This document shows positions 1 to 8,463 of a DNA stretch of 64,000 bases, one piece after another. The stretch comes from Nonomuraea spiralis. Lineage in GTDB: Bacteria > Actinomycetota > Actinomycetes > Streptosporangiales > Streptosporangiaceae. The number at the start of each line of letters is the position of its first letter. The first letter of the stretch is position 1. The notes beneath the pieces were generated by a model. It was given only the letters and a program-made list of their open reading frames with translations, was not told where the DNA came from and did no database searches. The translations under genes were made by a program, and so were the position numbers. Location of the stretch: assembly GCF_014648435.1 (NCBI RefSeq), contig NZ_BMRC01000032.1, forward strand, positions 1 to 64,000, read 5' to 3'.

Positions 1-294
1 GATGCCGCAGTTCTGCCACTCCGGCGCGTGGTCACCGCCGACCGGCGGGGCCTGCGGGTAGCTGACCGCCTTGTCGGTGTGAACGCGGCTGCTCACGTTG
101 ATCGCCTGGACCTCGTCCAGGGACCGGCCGGCCCGGTCGGCCAGCACGAACGCCGTGCCCGCCGCGGCCACCCCGGCCGCCACCACCACCGAGGCGCTGA
201 TCATGACGACCCGGCGCCGGCGCTCCGCGCGCCGCTGCTCGGCCTGCAGCGCGGAGAGCCGCTCCTTGAGCGTGCCCTCGGCGTTCTTGCCCAT
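1..294 (-). CDS. DUF3105 domain membrane protein (3' part outside window)
   Basis: The frame starts at ATG 294 behind a GGAGG ribosome binding site and stays open to base 1, giving 98 residues without a stop. Residues 1-27 are basic and charged, 28-52 form one hydrophobic segment (MISASVVVVAAG onward), and the outer part carries YPQAPPVGGDHAPEWQNCG, the opening signature of DUF3105 proteins (a Pro-Pro-x-Gly-Gly-x-His motif, then Trp and Cys). The family is common in actinobacteria, membrane anchored with an extracytoplasmic domain; its function is not known. The promoter region holds a BlaI-type inverted repeat at 333-349, so the gene may be under BlaI control. The domain call is firm; the rest of the protein is not visible. 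Confidence 0.85.
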   Translation of the reverse strand, partial: MGKNAEGTLKERLSALQAEQRRAERRRRVVMISASVVVAAGVAAAGTAFVLADRAGRSLDEVQAINVSSRVHTDKAVSYPQAPPVGGDHAPEWQNCGI

Positions 295-332
295 CCGCCT
301 ACCTCCGACCACGTGCTTCTCGCGTACGTAAC

Positions 333-349
333 TTCTACAGCACGTAGAA
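333..349. promoter_or_regulatory. Candidate BlaI-type operator before the DUF3105 gene
   Basis: The sequence reads TTCTAC, five bases, GTAGAA: a perfect 6-bp inverted repeat 39 bases upstream of the DUF3105 start. The same arms and the same 5-base spacer occur at 2700-2716 in front of blaI. BlaI/MecI repressors bind dyads built on TAC/GTA half sites. A TATTCT sequence on the minus strand (351-346) overlaps the dyad edge and could be the -10 box. Confidence 0.55.
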
Positions 350-375
350 TATGGGAGCCATAAGTACGCGTCCCA

Positions 376-816
376 TCAGCGATCGGCCGCCGCGACCTCC
401 CGGTACAGGTAGCCGGTCGCGATCGCGGTGATCTCGCCTTCCAGATCCGCGGCTTGCACGGGATCGCCGCTGAACCGGTGGACGAGCGACTCGATCATGG
501 CGATCACGAACCGCGCCCGGCGTTCGGGATCGCCCGGCGACAGGTCCGGGTCGGCGCGCAGCAGCCGCGTCACGGCGGCCACCGCCTCGCCCTCGACCTG
601 CCGGAAGCGGGCGAGCAACTCCTGCGGCCGCGGCGCCTGCTCGAACAGCACCTGGTGCAGCCGGGGATCCTCGGCGTGCATGCGCACCAGCGCCCGGGTC
701 AGCTCCGGCACCCACCGGCTCGCCGGCCGCGGCTCGGCCAGCACCTCGGCGATCCGGTCCGTCGTCCCGGACGCGTAGCCGTGCCGGCTGAAAACGCGAG
801 CTGAGGAATTCCTCAT
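376..816 (-). pseudogene. TetR-family regulator remnant lacking the recognition helix
   Basis: The 146-residue frame begins MRNSSARVFSRHGYASGTTD, which matches helix 1 and the start of helix 2 of a TetR DNA-binding domain, then jumps at about residue 25 straight into a C-terminal ligand domain (PASRWVPELTRALVRMHAEDP). The stretch that normally follows (turn, recognition helix, the conserved Tyr-Tyr/His-Phe and Lys-Asp, about 40 residues) is absent, and about 10-15 N-terminal residues are also missing. An in-frame TAG two codons before the ATG blocks a longer start. TetR proteins are usually near 190-200 residues. The frame itself is open, so an in-frame deletion is likely. It is divergent from the HXXEE gene, a usual TetR arrangement. 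It probably no longer binds DNA. Confidence 0.7.
802..815. promoter_or_regulatory. 14-bp perfect palindrome, possible TetR operator
   Basis: TGAGGAATTCCTCA is a perfect palindrome that overlaps the ATG of the TetR remnant and lies 42 bases before the divergent HXXEE gene. Its place fits an autoregulatory operator for the intact ancestor of the regulator. No binding evidence exists in the sequence itself. Confidence 0.4.
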
Positions 817-856
817 ATTCTAGCCGCTCCTTCACCAAACCCCCGGGAGGTATCCC

Positions 857-1342
857 ATGACGATGTCCGACGCCCGCCCGACGACCCCGCCCGTCCTCGC
901 GGTCCTGCCGTTCCTGCTGCCGTACGGCGTCTACGTCCTGCACACCGTCGAGGAGCTGCCGGGCTTCGCCGACTGGGCCACCCGGCACTTCGGGCCGGAG
1001 ACCACGAGCAACTTCGTCTTGTACCACGTCCCGCTGATGTTGCTGGTGCTGGTCTGCTCCTGGCTGGCCATCCGCCAGGAACGGCACGGGGCCTGGGTGG
1101 TGCTGGCCACCGCCTTCCAGTGGCAGTTCGCCGTCAACGCGCTGTTCCACCTGAGCACGTGGATCATCCTCGGCGAGTACTCGCCGGGCGCGGTCACCGC
1201 CGCCGTGGTGTCCCTCCCGGCCACCGCCTGCTACCTGGTGTGGTTACGGCGCACCGACCGGGTCAGCCCGCGCCAGATCGCCCTGGCCCTGGTCATCGGC
1301 ACCCTCATCGCGGCCGCCGCGATCGGCTTCCTGTTCCTGTGA
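857..1342 (+). CDS. HXXEE domain membrane protein
   Basis: 161 residues starting at ATG 857, with a purine-rich GGGAGG site at 845-850. The protein has four to five hydrophobic segments and the defining HTVEE motif near residues 31-35 (His-x-x-Glu-Glu), then a conserved NALFHL helix near residues 96-101 and a final hydrophobic tail. HXXEE proteins are small integral membrane proteins of unknown activity, often beside a TetR gene, as here. The conserved His and Glu residues could bind metal, but that is inference. Codon 130 is TTA, a rare leucine codon in this genome. With its TetR neighbour damaged, the gene may be expressed without that control. Confidence 0.8.
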   Translation: MTMSDARPTTPPVLAVLPFLLPYGVYVLHTVEELPGFADWATRHFGPETTSNFVLYHVPLMLLVLVCSWLAIRQERHGAWVVLATAFQWQFAVNALFHLSTWIILGEYSPGAVTAAVVSLPATACYLVWLRRTDRVSPRQIALALVIGTLIAAAAIGFLFL

Positions 1343-1393
1343 GGCCCGCGCGGCTTCCTGTGCCGCCCACGCGGCCGGCTCGGCGGCACATGC

Positions 1394-2329
1394 CTAGAGC
1401 GTGACGCACACCACCGGCGCGACCAGCACCGCCAGCGGCCCGCTCAGTTGCAGGACGGCCGCCGCGTAGACCACCGCCGGCACCCATCCGGGCCGGCCGC
1501 GACCGTCGAGCAGGCGCTGCAACCGCTCCACCACACCGGCGTCGGCCAGGGCGAACGTGCCGCTCGCCGCCGGGCCGGTGCCGCCGGCCGCCATGCGGAC
1601 CAGGGCGCGGGCCAGCGGCAGCTCCCCGTGCGCCCGGCAGGCGTGGTCGTCGGCGATCATCTCCAGCAGCACGGCCACCGCCTGCCGCGCCGTACGGGCC
1701 GAGGGCAGCCAGGAGAACGCGTGCGACAGCGCCACGAAGGGCAACATCGCCAGGTGATGCCGCCCGCGCGCGTGGGCCCGCTCGTGCCGCAGGACGGCCT
1801 CCAGCTCGGCCGGGGTCAGCGTGTCGAGCGTGCCCTTGCTCAGCACGATGCGCCGCCGCCGGCCCGGTACGCAGTAGGCCAGTTGCCCGTCCACAGGCAA
1901 CACGAAGGCGTCGTACGCCGGAAGGTGGTCGGCCACCAGGTCGATCAGCAGCCGTTGCCGACGCCGTTCCTGGACGGTCCGCCTGACGACGCGCGCTGTG
2001 TGGACGGTCAGCCAGCTCAGCAGGCCCACCGACCAGGCCAGCGCCAGCAGGTGCACCGGGCCGAGACCGTCCAGCCCGTGGCCGCCGGCGATCTGGCGTA
2101 CGAGGGTGTGCATGCCGTGCGGGAACACCGCGGCCAGCGGCGCGACGGCGGCCACCAGCCCGAGGCCGACCGCCCCCAGCCCGGCCCCCAGCCCGATGGC
2201 CTGCCACAGGACGAGCGCCGCGCGTGGGCAGCGGTGTGCCCACGACGCTCCGGCCAGCGCGCGGGCGGCGCGGTCGCCCAGCGTCAGCGGCAGCAGGGCC
2301 ACGCCCGCGGCGACGAACCAGGCGATCAC
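1394..2329 (-). CDS. M56-family membrane metallopeptidase, BlaR1-like
   Basis: GTG 2329 overlaps the stop of blaI in a GTGA junction, giving a 311-residue protein coupled to the repressor. Hydrophobic segments lie near residues 2-22, 35-60, 85-105 and close to the C-terminus. The zinc motif HERAH sits in VLRHERAHARGRHH, with a downstream EMIADDHACR that supplies the further Glu typical of M56. In BlaR1/MecR1 systems such a protease, triggered by a signal such as a beta-lactam, leads to cleavage of the BlaI repressor. This protein has no C-terminal penicillin-binding sensor domain, as is usual for short actinobacterial M56 partners, so the signal is unknown. Confidence 0.88.
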   Translation of the reverse strand: MIAWFVAAGVALLPLTLGDRAARALAGASWAHRCPRAALVLWQAIGLGAGLGAVGLGLVAAVAPLAAVFPHGMHTLVRQIAGGHGLDGLGPVHLLALAWSVGLLSWLTVHTARVVRRTVQERRRQRLLIDLVADHLPAYDAFVLPVDGQLAYCVPGRRRRIVLSKGTLDTLTPAELEAVLRHERAHARGRHHLAMLPFVALSHAFSWLPSARTARQAVAVLLEMIADDHACRAHGELPLARALVRMAAGGTGPAASGTFALADAGVVERLQRLLDGRGRPGWVPAVVYAAAVLQLSGPLAVLVAPVVCVTL

Positions 2330-2682
2330 CGCGTGGATCCGCTCTGCCCCTCCAGCGCCTCGCGCAGGGCGGCGGCCACCTCGGGCGTCACCGTGCCGAC
2401 GAACCGCTGCACGGCCGCGACCACGTCGCCCGCCTCGTCGAGCGCCGCCCGCATGGTCTCGGCGACGAGCACGTCCTTGCTCGCGGTCGCCTTGTACAGG
2501 TGGGCCCGGCCGACGCGCTCGCGGGAGACCATGCCCTTGTTCGTCAGGCGCATCAGCACGGTCAGCACCGTCGTGACGGCGGGACGGGACGGCAGACCGG
2601 CCGCCAGATCGTGCGCGAACACGCCCTGTGGCTGCCGCCACAGAGCTTCCATGATCGACCGTTCGAGGTTGCCGAGCTGCAT
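2326..2682 (-). CDS. blaI: BlaI/MecI-type transcriptional repressor
   Basis: 118 residues from ATG 2682, with AGGAGGGTGAG just upstream. It opens with LGNLERSIMEALW, the first helix of the BlaI winged helix, followed by the helix-turn-helix SRPAVTTVLTVLMRLTNKG and the wing VSRERVGRAHLYKAT; the C-terminal third is the dimerisation region that M56 proteases act on in known systems. The next gene is the M56 protease, overlapping by four bases. A 9-bp-arm inverted repeat 15 bases before the start is the likely autoregulatory operator. A second copy of the core lies before the DUF3105 gene. Confidence 0.92.
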   Translation of the reverse strand: MQLGNLERSIMEALWRQPQGVFAHDLAAGLPSRPAVTTVLTVLMRLTNKGMVSRERVGRAHLYKATASKDVLVAETMRAALDEAGDVVAAVQRFVGTVTPEVAAALREALEGQSGSTR

Positions 2683-2697
2683 CTCACCCTCCTCGCG

Positions 2698-2718
2698 CCT
2701 TCTACCCCAGGTAGAAGG
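2698..2718. promoter_or_regulatory. BlaI operator before blaI-M56
   Basis: CCTTCTACC, three bases, GGTAGAAGG: a perfect 9-bp inverted repeat. Its core, TTCTAC-N5-GTAGAA (2700-2716), is the same as at 333-349. It lies between the blaI start and a probable promoter, the normal place for BlaI self-repression. Confidence 0.7.
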
Positions 2719-2804
2719 CTACTGCCTGCGGACGCGGGCTCGGCAACCGTCAGGAGCGGGCCTCGCTGCCCCTGGACATCTACGGCGTCATGGCCGACAT
2801 GAGC

Positions 2805-2825
2805 CTGCCGGAGCTACACCGGCAG
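2805..2825. repeat. 7-bp inverted repeat just before the YitT-like gene
   Basis: CTGCCGG, seven bases, CCGGCAG, ending four bases before the GTG start at 2830. It could be an operator or could hide the start region in an RNA hairpin. No clear Shine-Dalgarno sequence is seen here, which makes the exact start of the downstream gene less certain. Confidence 0.4.
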
Positions 2826-2829
2826 TCTG

Positions 2830-3450
2830 GTGCGGCGCTGGGTGACGTACGGCGCCGGCATCTACCTGTTGACCCTGGGGGTGAGCCCGGCCATCAGGGC
2901 CGGCATCGGCATCTCCCCGCAGAGCAGCCTCACCCGCACGATGACCCTGGTGTTCCCCTCGGTCAGCCAGGGGACGTTCAACTTCGTCCTCGAACTCCTG
3001 ATGCTGGGGCTGACGTATCTCGTCCTGCCGAGGGACTTCAAGCTCAGGAACTTCCTGGCGCTGATCCCGGCCCTGGTCCTGGCCACGTTCCTCGACCTGA
3101 ACCTGATGCTGACGAGCTGGATCGTGCTCGACGCGGACGTCGCCAAGTTCCTCCTCCTGGTGCTCGCGGACGCGACCCTGGCGTTCGGCCTGTTCCTGAT
3201 GATCCGCGCCAATCTGGTGCTCATGCCGATCGACATGTTCGTCAACACGGTCTTCAGGCGGACGGGCTGCAAGTGGGGCAACATCAAGACGGTCTTCGAC
3301 TGCACGCCGCTGGTCGTCTCGGCGGCGATCGGCCTGATCTTCCTCGGCGCCCCGAACTTCATCCGTGAGGGCACCATCATCAACGGCATCCTCGTCGGGC
3401 AGTACATCAAGCTGTACTTCTTCCTGTTCAAGAAGTTCTCCCGGAGCTGA
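2830..3450 (+). CDS. YitT/YczE-like integral membrane protein
   Basis: 206 residues from GTG 2830. The protein is almost wholly hydrophobic, with five to six membrane segments and the pattern LGVSPAIRAGIGISPQSSL near the N-terminus, which is typical of the YczE/YyaS/YitT group (also annotated DUF6198). These proteins are thought to be transporters or export factors, with no firm substrate. The coding sequence uses more AT-ending codons and more Phe, Ile and Asn than its neighbours, and ends in the basic tail FKKFSRS. A history of transfer is possible. It stands alone and converges on the next gene with only three bases between. Confidence 0.75.
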   Translation: MRRWVTYGAGIYLLTLGVSPAIRAGIGISPQSSLTRTMTLVFPSVSQGTFNFVLELLMLGLTYLVLPRDFKLRNFLALIPALVLATFLDLNLMLTSWIVLDADVAKFLLLVLADATLAFGLFLMIRANLVLMPIDMFVNTVFRRTGCKWGNIKTVFDCTPLVVSAAIGLIFLGAPNFIREGTIINGILVGQYIKLYFFLFKKFSRS

Positions 3451-3453
3451 CGC

Positions 3454-4068
3454 TCATCCGCCGGCGGCGGGCCGCGCGAGACGTTCCAGGACCGGCCGGC
3501 GGCGGTGGCCGGGGATCCGGCAGGCGTCCATCGCGCGGCCTAGCAGCGCGCGGTCGAACCCGTGCGCGCCCAGGTGGGCGATGAGCGGATCGGACCGGTC
3601 CGGCCGGTCCCGCAGGAGTTCCGTGGCCAGCCGGAGCTCCAGCCGGACCGCCGGCACCTGGTGGGAGCCGCAGGCGATCAGCACGTGATGCCGCCACGGC
3701 CCGGCGCCGACGCATTCCAGGGCGTCGGAGTCGGTCTGCCGCTCGACGGTGCTGAGCTCCACCTCGACCCCGTTCACCACGTACCTGGTGAAGAACTGGG
3801 CGGATGCGGGCATCCATGACGCGGCATGCGGGCACGGGAACGACGACAGCGCCGCGGCGAAGGCCCGCAGATCGTCCCGGTCGGCCAGCAGGATGTCGAT
3901 GTCCCCGGCGGGCAGCGGCACGCCCTGGAGGAGCGCGGCGGCCGTGCCGCACACCCGGTAGGGCACGCGGGTGCCGGCGGCTTCGAGCGCGTCGAGCGTC
4001 ATGGCCAGTGTGGCGGTCGCGTCCGCCCGGTCGAGTGATCTGGTGTCGTGGCCCATGCCGGTCAACAT
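3454..4068 (-). CDS. Nucleotidyltransferase-like protein
   Basis: 204 residues. The N-terminal half has the pattern of minimal nucleotidyltransferases: a helix ending in VCGTAAALLQGVPLP followed by DIDILLADRDD, where the Asp-x-Asp pair near residues 57-59 would bind metal, and a later acidic strand VNGVEVELST. The C-terminal part resembles the helical tail of AbiEii/MNT-like proteins (LELRLATELLRDRPDRSDPLI). The substrate is unknown. Starts at ATG 4068 or ATG 4056 are both possible, since neither has a clear ribosome binding site. There is no paired HEPN or antitoxin gene, so a toxin-antitoxin role is not supported. Confidence 0.6.
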   Translation of the reverse strand: MLTGMGHDTRSLDRADATATLAMTLDALEAAGTRVPYRVCGTAAALLQGVPLPAGDIDILLADRDDLRAFAAALSSFPCPHAASWMPASAQFFTRYVVNGVEVELSTVERQTDSDALECVGAGPWRHHVLIACGSHQVPAVRLELRLATELLRDRPDRSDPLIAHLGAHGFDRALLGRAMDACRIPGHRRRPVLERLARPAAGG

Positions 4069-4119
4069 AGTGATCGCGCGGGCGCTCGCGTCAGGGGTCG
4101 GGGAGAGCCGGATCCGGCG

Positions 4120-4290
4120 CTAGTCCTTGTCCCGTTCGTGCAGGAACTGGGCGATGGAGACCCAGGAGTCGGCGAGGCGTTCGAGCCGTTCCATGAGCGC
4201 CAGGTCCGTGATCGTCTCCGCGTTGTAGAGGAGACGGGCGGCGTTCGCGATGGCGATGTCCACCGTGGTGGTGACGTCTGGCTGGTTCAC
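4120..4290 (-). CDS. Small 56-residue protein of unknown function
   Basis: The frame from GTG 4290 encodes 56 residues, helical and rich in Leu/Ala (IANAARLLYNAETITDLALM, then RLERLADSWVSIAQFLHERD). An upstream ATG at 4353 would add 21 Pro/Arg-rich residues that do not look natural, so the GTG start behind GGAA is preferred. Codon position bias fits a real gene. The protein would fold as two or three amphipathic helices. No family is recognised. Confidence 0.55.
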   Translation of the reverse strand: MNQPDVTTTVDIAIANAARLLYNAETITDLALMERLERLADSWVSIAQFLHERDKD

Positions 4291-4499
4291 CGTGTGTTCC
4301 GTCCGTCTTGCTGCTCGGGGGTGGCCGGCGGCTTGGCGCGGCATGAGGAGCATAGGCCACGGTCACGCCGGGTGTCCTCCCGGTTTCGGCTCCCCCTCGT
4401 CTGTACGGACCCGCGGCCGGCCGTCCGTCCGGCGGCTCTCATAACGTTTTCCCGGCCACTTACCAAGAAGGGATGTAATCGACGAAGGGAGCACGGCCG

Positions 4500-5060
4500 G
4501 TGCGTCTCAGACAGGCGGGCATCGCTACGGACACGGACGCCTTCGAAGCGTTCTACCGACGCCATGTCGACGCGGTCACCTCGTTCCTCGCGCGCCGGGT
4601 CGACGACCCGCACACGGTCGCCGACCTGGTGGCCGAGGTGTTCGTCGCGGTGCTCGACTCCGCCCACACCTACCGGCCCGGCCGCGGCAGCGAGATCGCC
4701 TGGCTGTACGGCGTGGCCCGCAACGCCCTCTCGGCAGAGCGGCGGCGGGCGTTCAAGGAGACGAGACTGGCCGGTCGGGTCGGCGGACGAAGACCGCTCG
4801 ACTCCGACGACATGACCGACCTCGTGGCCAGGATCGATGCCGAGAACCTGGCCAGACGGGCCTTCCTGGCCATGGCCGGACTGCCCGACGGTGATCGCGC
4901 GATGCTCGAACTGGTCGTCATCGACCAGCTCACGATCGGCGAGGCGGCCACCGCCCTGGGCATCCGGCAGGGAGCCGCCCGCGCCAGGTTACATCGCGCC
5001 CGCCACGCGCTCAGAGACACACCGGAGATGGCTCCCTTCGTCCTGGAAGGAATCCGATGA
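4500..5060 (+). CDS. ECF-type RNA polymerase sigma factor
   Basis: 186 residues from GTG 4500 with AAGGGAG upstream. Region 2 is FEAFYRRHVDAVTSFLARRV, DPHTVADLVAEVFVAVL (the conserved aspartate/valine helix that contacts core) and AWLYGVARNAL; region 4 is LTIGEAATALGIRQGAARAR followed by LHRARHAL, a clear helix-turn-helix for the -35 element. The stop overlaps the ATG of the next gene (ATGA), so sigma and partner are translated together. Codon 164 is TTA (4989-4991), which in streptomycete-like organisms can make a gene depend on the bldA tRNA. Confidence 0.9.
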   Translation: MRLRQAGIATDTDAFEAFYRRHVDAVTSFLARRVDDPHTVADLVAEVFVAVLDSAHTYRPGRGSEIAWLYGVARNALSAERRRAFKETRLAGRVGGRRPLDSDDMTDLVARIDAENLARRAFLAMAGLPDGDRAMLELVVIDQLTIGEAATALGIRQGAARARLHRARHALRDTPEMAPFVLEGIR

Positions 5061-5734
5061 ACTTCAGGGAGAACGTGCTGATGGAACTCAAGGCCGAGAT
5101 CGAGGCCCGCAACGGGGTGCGACGCCGTACCAGGCGGCGGCTGTTCATGGGAGCGGCGGTGGCCGCCGTCGCGGCCGCGGCGGCCGTCGTCACGCCGTTC
5201 CTCAACGGCTCGGACGCCCCGGCGTACGCGGTCACCAAGAACACCGACGGCACGATCACGTTGAAGATCAACGAGCTCAGGGACCCCGTCCAGGTGGAGA
5301 AGGACCTGGCGGCGGCCGGCCTGGCCGCGGACGTCTCGTACCTCAAGCCCGGCACCCGCTGCGCCCCCGACCGCGGGATCACCGACTCCGGCCCCACCTT
5401 CACCAAGGAAGAGCTTGAGAGCAAGGACCCCGCGGTCCACAAGCGGATCAGGGAGGCGATCGAGAACTCCCCCAACGCGAAGGCGCTCCAGATGCGCGAC
5501 GGCCAGGTCCGGATCAACCCGCGGCACATCAAGCCGGGTCAGACCGCCGTCATGGAGTTCATCGAGAACGGCGACCGGACCTCGGGGCCGGAGCAGCCCA
5601 GGGCCCTGTGGGAGTTCGGCGGATACCTGGTCAACGGGCCGGCCAAGCCCTGCAAGGTCGTGGACGACCCGTCCTGGGACAAGCTTCCCGACCCCAAGGA
5701 GCACCCCGAGGCGTACCCGCCGGCCGGTAGCTGA
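5057..5734 (+). CDS. Membrane-anchored partner of the ECF sigma factor
   Basis: 225 residues. A short N-terminal cytoplasmic part (residues 1-32, ending in RRRTRRR) is followed by one hydrophobic segment (about 33-50, GAAVAAVAAAAAVVTPF) and an extracytoplasmic domain of about 170 residues with KNTDGTITLKINELRDP and two cysteines. It has no zinc-finger HxxxCxxC motif, so it is not a standard zinc anti-sigma factor. The four-base overlap with the sigma gene and the inside-out layout suggest a sigma regulator or sensor, but the short cytoplasmic part leaves this open. Confidence 0.6.
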   Translation: MNFRENVLMELKAEIEARNGVRRRTRRRLFMGAAVAAVAAAAAVVTPFLNGSDAPAYAVTKNTDGTITLKINELRDPVQVEKDLAAAGLAADVSYLKPGTRCAPDRGITDSGPTFTKEELESKDPAVHKRIREAIENSPNAKALQMRDGQVRINPRHIKPGQTAVMEFIENGDRTSGPEQPRALWEFGGYLVNGPAKPCKVVDDPSWDKLPDPKEHPEAYPPAGS

Positions 5735-5748
5735 GCGATCGTGACGCC

Positions 5749-5777
5749 GTGACCGCCATACCGCGGATGGCGGTCAC
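5749..5777 (+). terminator. Hairpin after the ECF sigma operon
   Basis: GTGACCGCCAT and ATGGCGGTCAC form a perfect 11-bp stem with a 7-base loop, 14 bases after the stop of the sigma partner. There is no strong T-run, which is common for actinobacterial terminators. Confidence 0.65.
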
Positions 5778-6020
5778 GGGCCCGGGACGGCGGGCTGAAG
5801 GGGAACGAAAGCGTATCCATAGCGGCGTCGCCTAGCGTCGTGACGGTCGCCGCGCGGTAGCCGGGGCGGCTGAACCGCCGGCCCGGGGCGGTGGACGGGG
5901 GTGCGGACGGGATGGCCGGCCACTGGGGCGCCGGCTTCTCCGAGGTGCCGAAGGACGCCGGCGACGGCTCGGCCCGGCGGCCCCTCGGTGCGCTGCGGCC
6001 CGGGGGTCCGCCGGGGGCGG
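5778..6020. other. Intergenic region between convergent sigma operon and glpK
   Basis: About 240 bases of GC-rich sequence. It contains a small GGCGG/CCGCC hairpin near 5865-5880 but no convincing coding frame, tRNA or strong promoter. Both flanking genes end here. Confidence 0.5.
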
Positions 6021-7532
<1,512 letters not shown>

Positions 7533-7553
7533 GGTCGTTCTCCTCCGTTCGGG

Positions 7554-8399
7554 TCAGACGCGGCCCGCGTCCTCGATGTCGGGCTCGGGCTCGGGGAGGA
7601 ACCGGGCGATCATCAGCTGGTAGAGCCCGGCGCCGGTCAGGCCGCCGATCAGGGGGCCGATGACGGGCACCCAGAAGTACAGGTCTCCGTACTGGTCCCG
7701 CCAGGCGCCGGAGTAGCCGGTCAGGAAGCTGGCCAGGCGCGGCCCGAAGTCGCGGGCGGGGTTGATCGCGTAGCCGGCGTCGGCGCCCCAGGCCATGCCG
7801 ATGGCGACGATGAGCAGGCCGATGACCACCGGGCTGAGGTTGGCGCTGGGCGCGAGGTTGTGCGAGTCGGACAGGGCGTACAGGACGAACATCAGGATGG
7901 CGGTGCCGATGATCTGGTCGCGGAACCCGCCCCACATGCCCACCGGCAGCGTGCCGTTGCCGGGCAGGGTGGAGAAGACGATCTGGGTCTTCAGGGTGTG
8001 CTCGGGGTCCGTCATGTTCAAGACCTCGGTGTAGTTCCAGCGCACCAGCAGCGCACCGACGAACGCCCCCGCCGTCTGCGCCAGCGAGTACGGCACCACC
8101 TTTGCCCACGGGAACCCGCGGAAGGTCGCGAACGCCAGCGTGACGGCCGGGTTGAGGTGCGCGCCGGTGATCCGGCCCGCGACGTAGACGCCGAGCGCGA
8201 CGCCGATGCCCCACGCCCAGGCGATGCTGTCGTGGTCGCCGACGCCGGCCGCGACCACCTGCGCGACCACGCCCACTCCGAACAGGATGAGCACCATCGT
8301 CCCGGCGAACTCGGCGATGAGCTCGCCGGTCAGTTCCAGCCGTTTGAGACGTTCGACCACTGCTGCCCCCGCTTTCGTGGTGTCGGCGTTGTGTGCCAT
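7554..8399 (-). CDS. glpF: Glycerol uptake facilitator (aquaglyceroporin)
   Basis: 281 residues from ATG 8399. It is a six-helix major intrinsic protein with both NPA boxes: GAHLNPAVTLAF in the first half and AINPARDFGPRL in the second, where the Asp after NPAR is the mark of glycerol channels rather than water-only aquaporins. It carries a cytoplasmic N-terminal extension (MAHNADTTKAGAAVVERLK) and an acidic C-terminal tail. A longer reading to 8663 exists but runs through the glpD coding region on the other strand, so the ATG next to the divergent promoter was chosen. Confidence 0.95.
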   Translation of the reverse strand: MAHNADTTKAGAAVVERLKRLELTGELIAEFAGTMVLILFGVGVVAQVVAAGVGDHDSIAWAWGIGVALGVYVAGRITGAHLNPAVTLAFATFRGFPWAKVVPYSLAQTAGAFVGALLVRWNYTEVLNMTDPEHTLKTQIVFSTLPGNGTLPVGMWGGFRDQIIGTAILMFVLYALSDSHNLAPSANLSPVVIGLLIVAIGMAWGADAGYAINPARDFGPRLASFLTGYSGAWRDQYGDLYFWVPVIGPLIGGLTGAGLYQLMIARFLPEPEPDIEDAGRV

Positions 8400-8463
8400 T
8401 CCCCGAACCGGGAAACGTATACGGATCGTGAGCGTTTGCACACAAAGTGTTTTCGGGGGACGA
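8400..8463. promoter_or_regulatory. Divergent glpFK / glpD control region
   Basis: This 64-base AT-richer gap drives both arms of the glycerol system. It contains GAAACGTATACGGATC and a GCGTTTGCACAC segment, which form loose AAACG/CGTTT arms, and a short ACAC-AAA-GTGT dyad before the GGGGGA site of glpD. In actinomycetes glp operons are controlled by IclR-type GylR repressors, but no such gene is in this window. Confidence 0.5.

Noticed and set aside
3454..4290. Toxin-antitoxin pair made of the nucleotidyltransferase-like and 56-residue proteins
   Set aside because: The genes are separate, the small protein lacks an antitoxin pattern, and spacing is unlike MNT/HEPN pairs.
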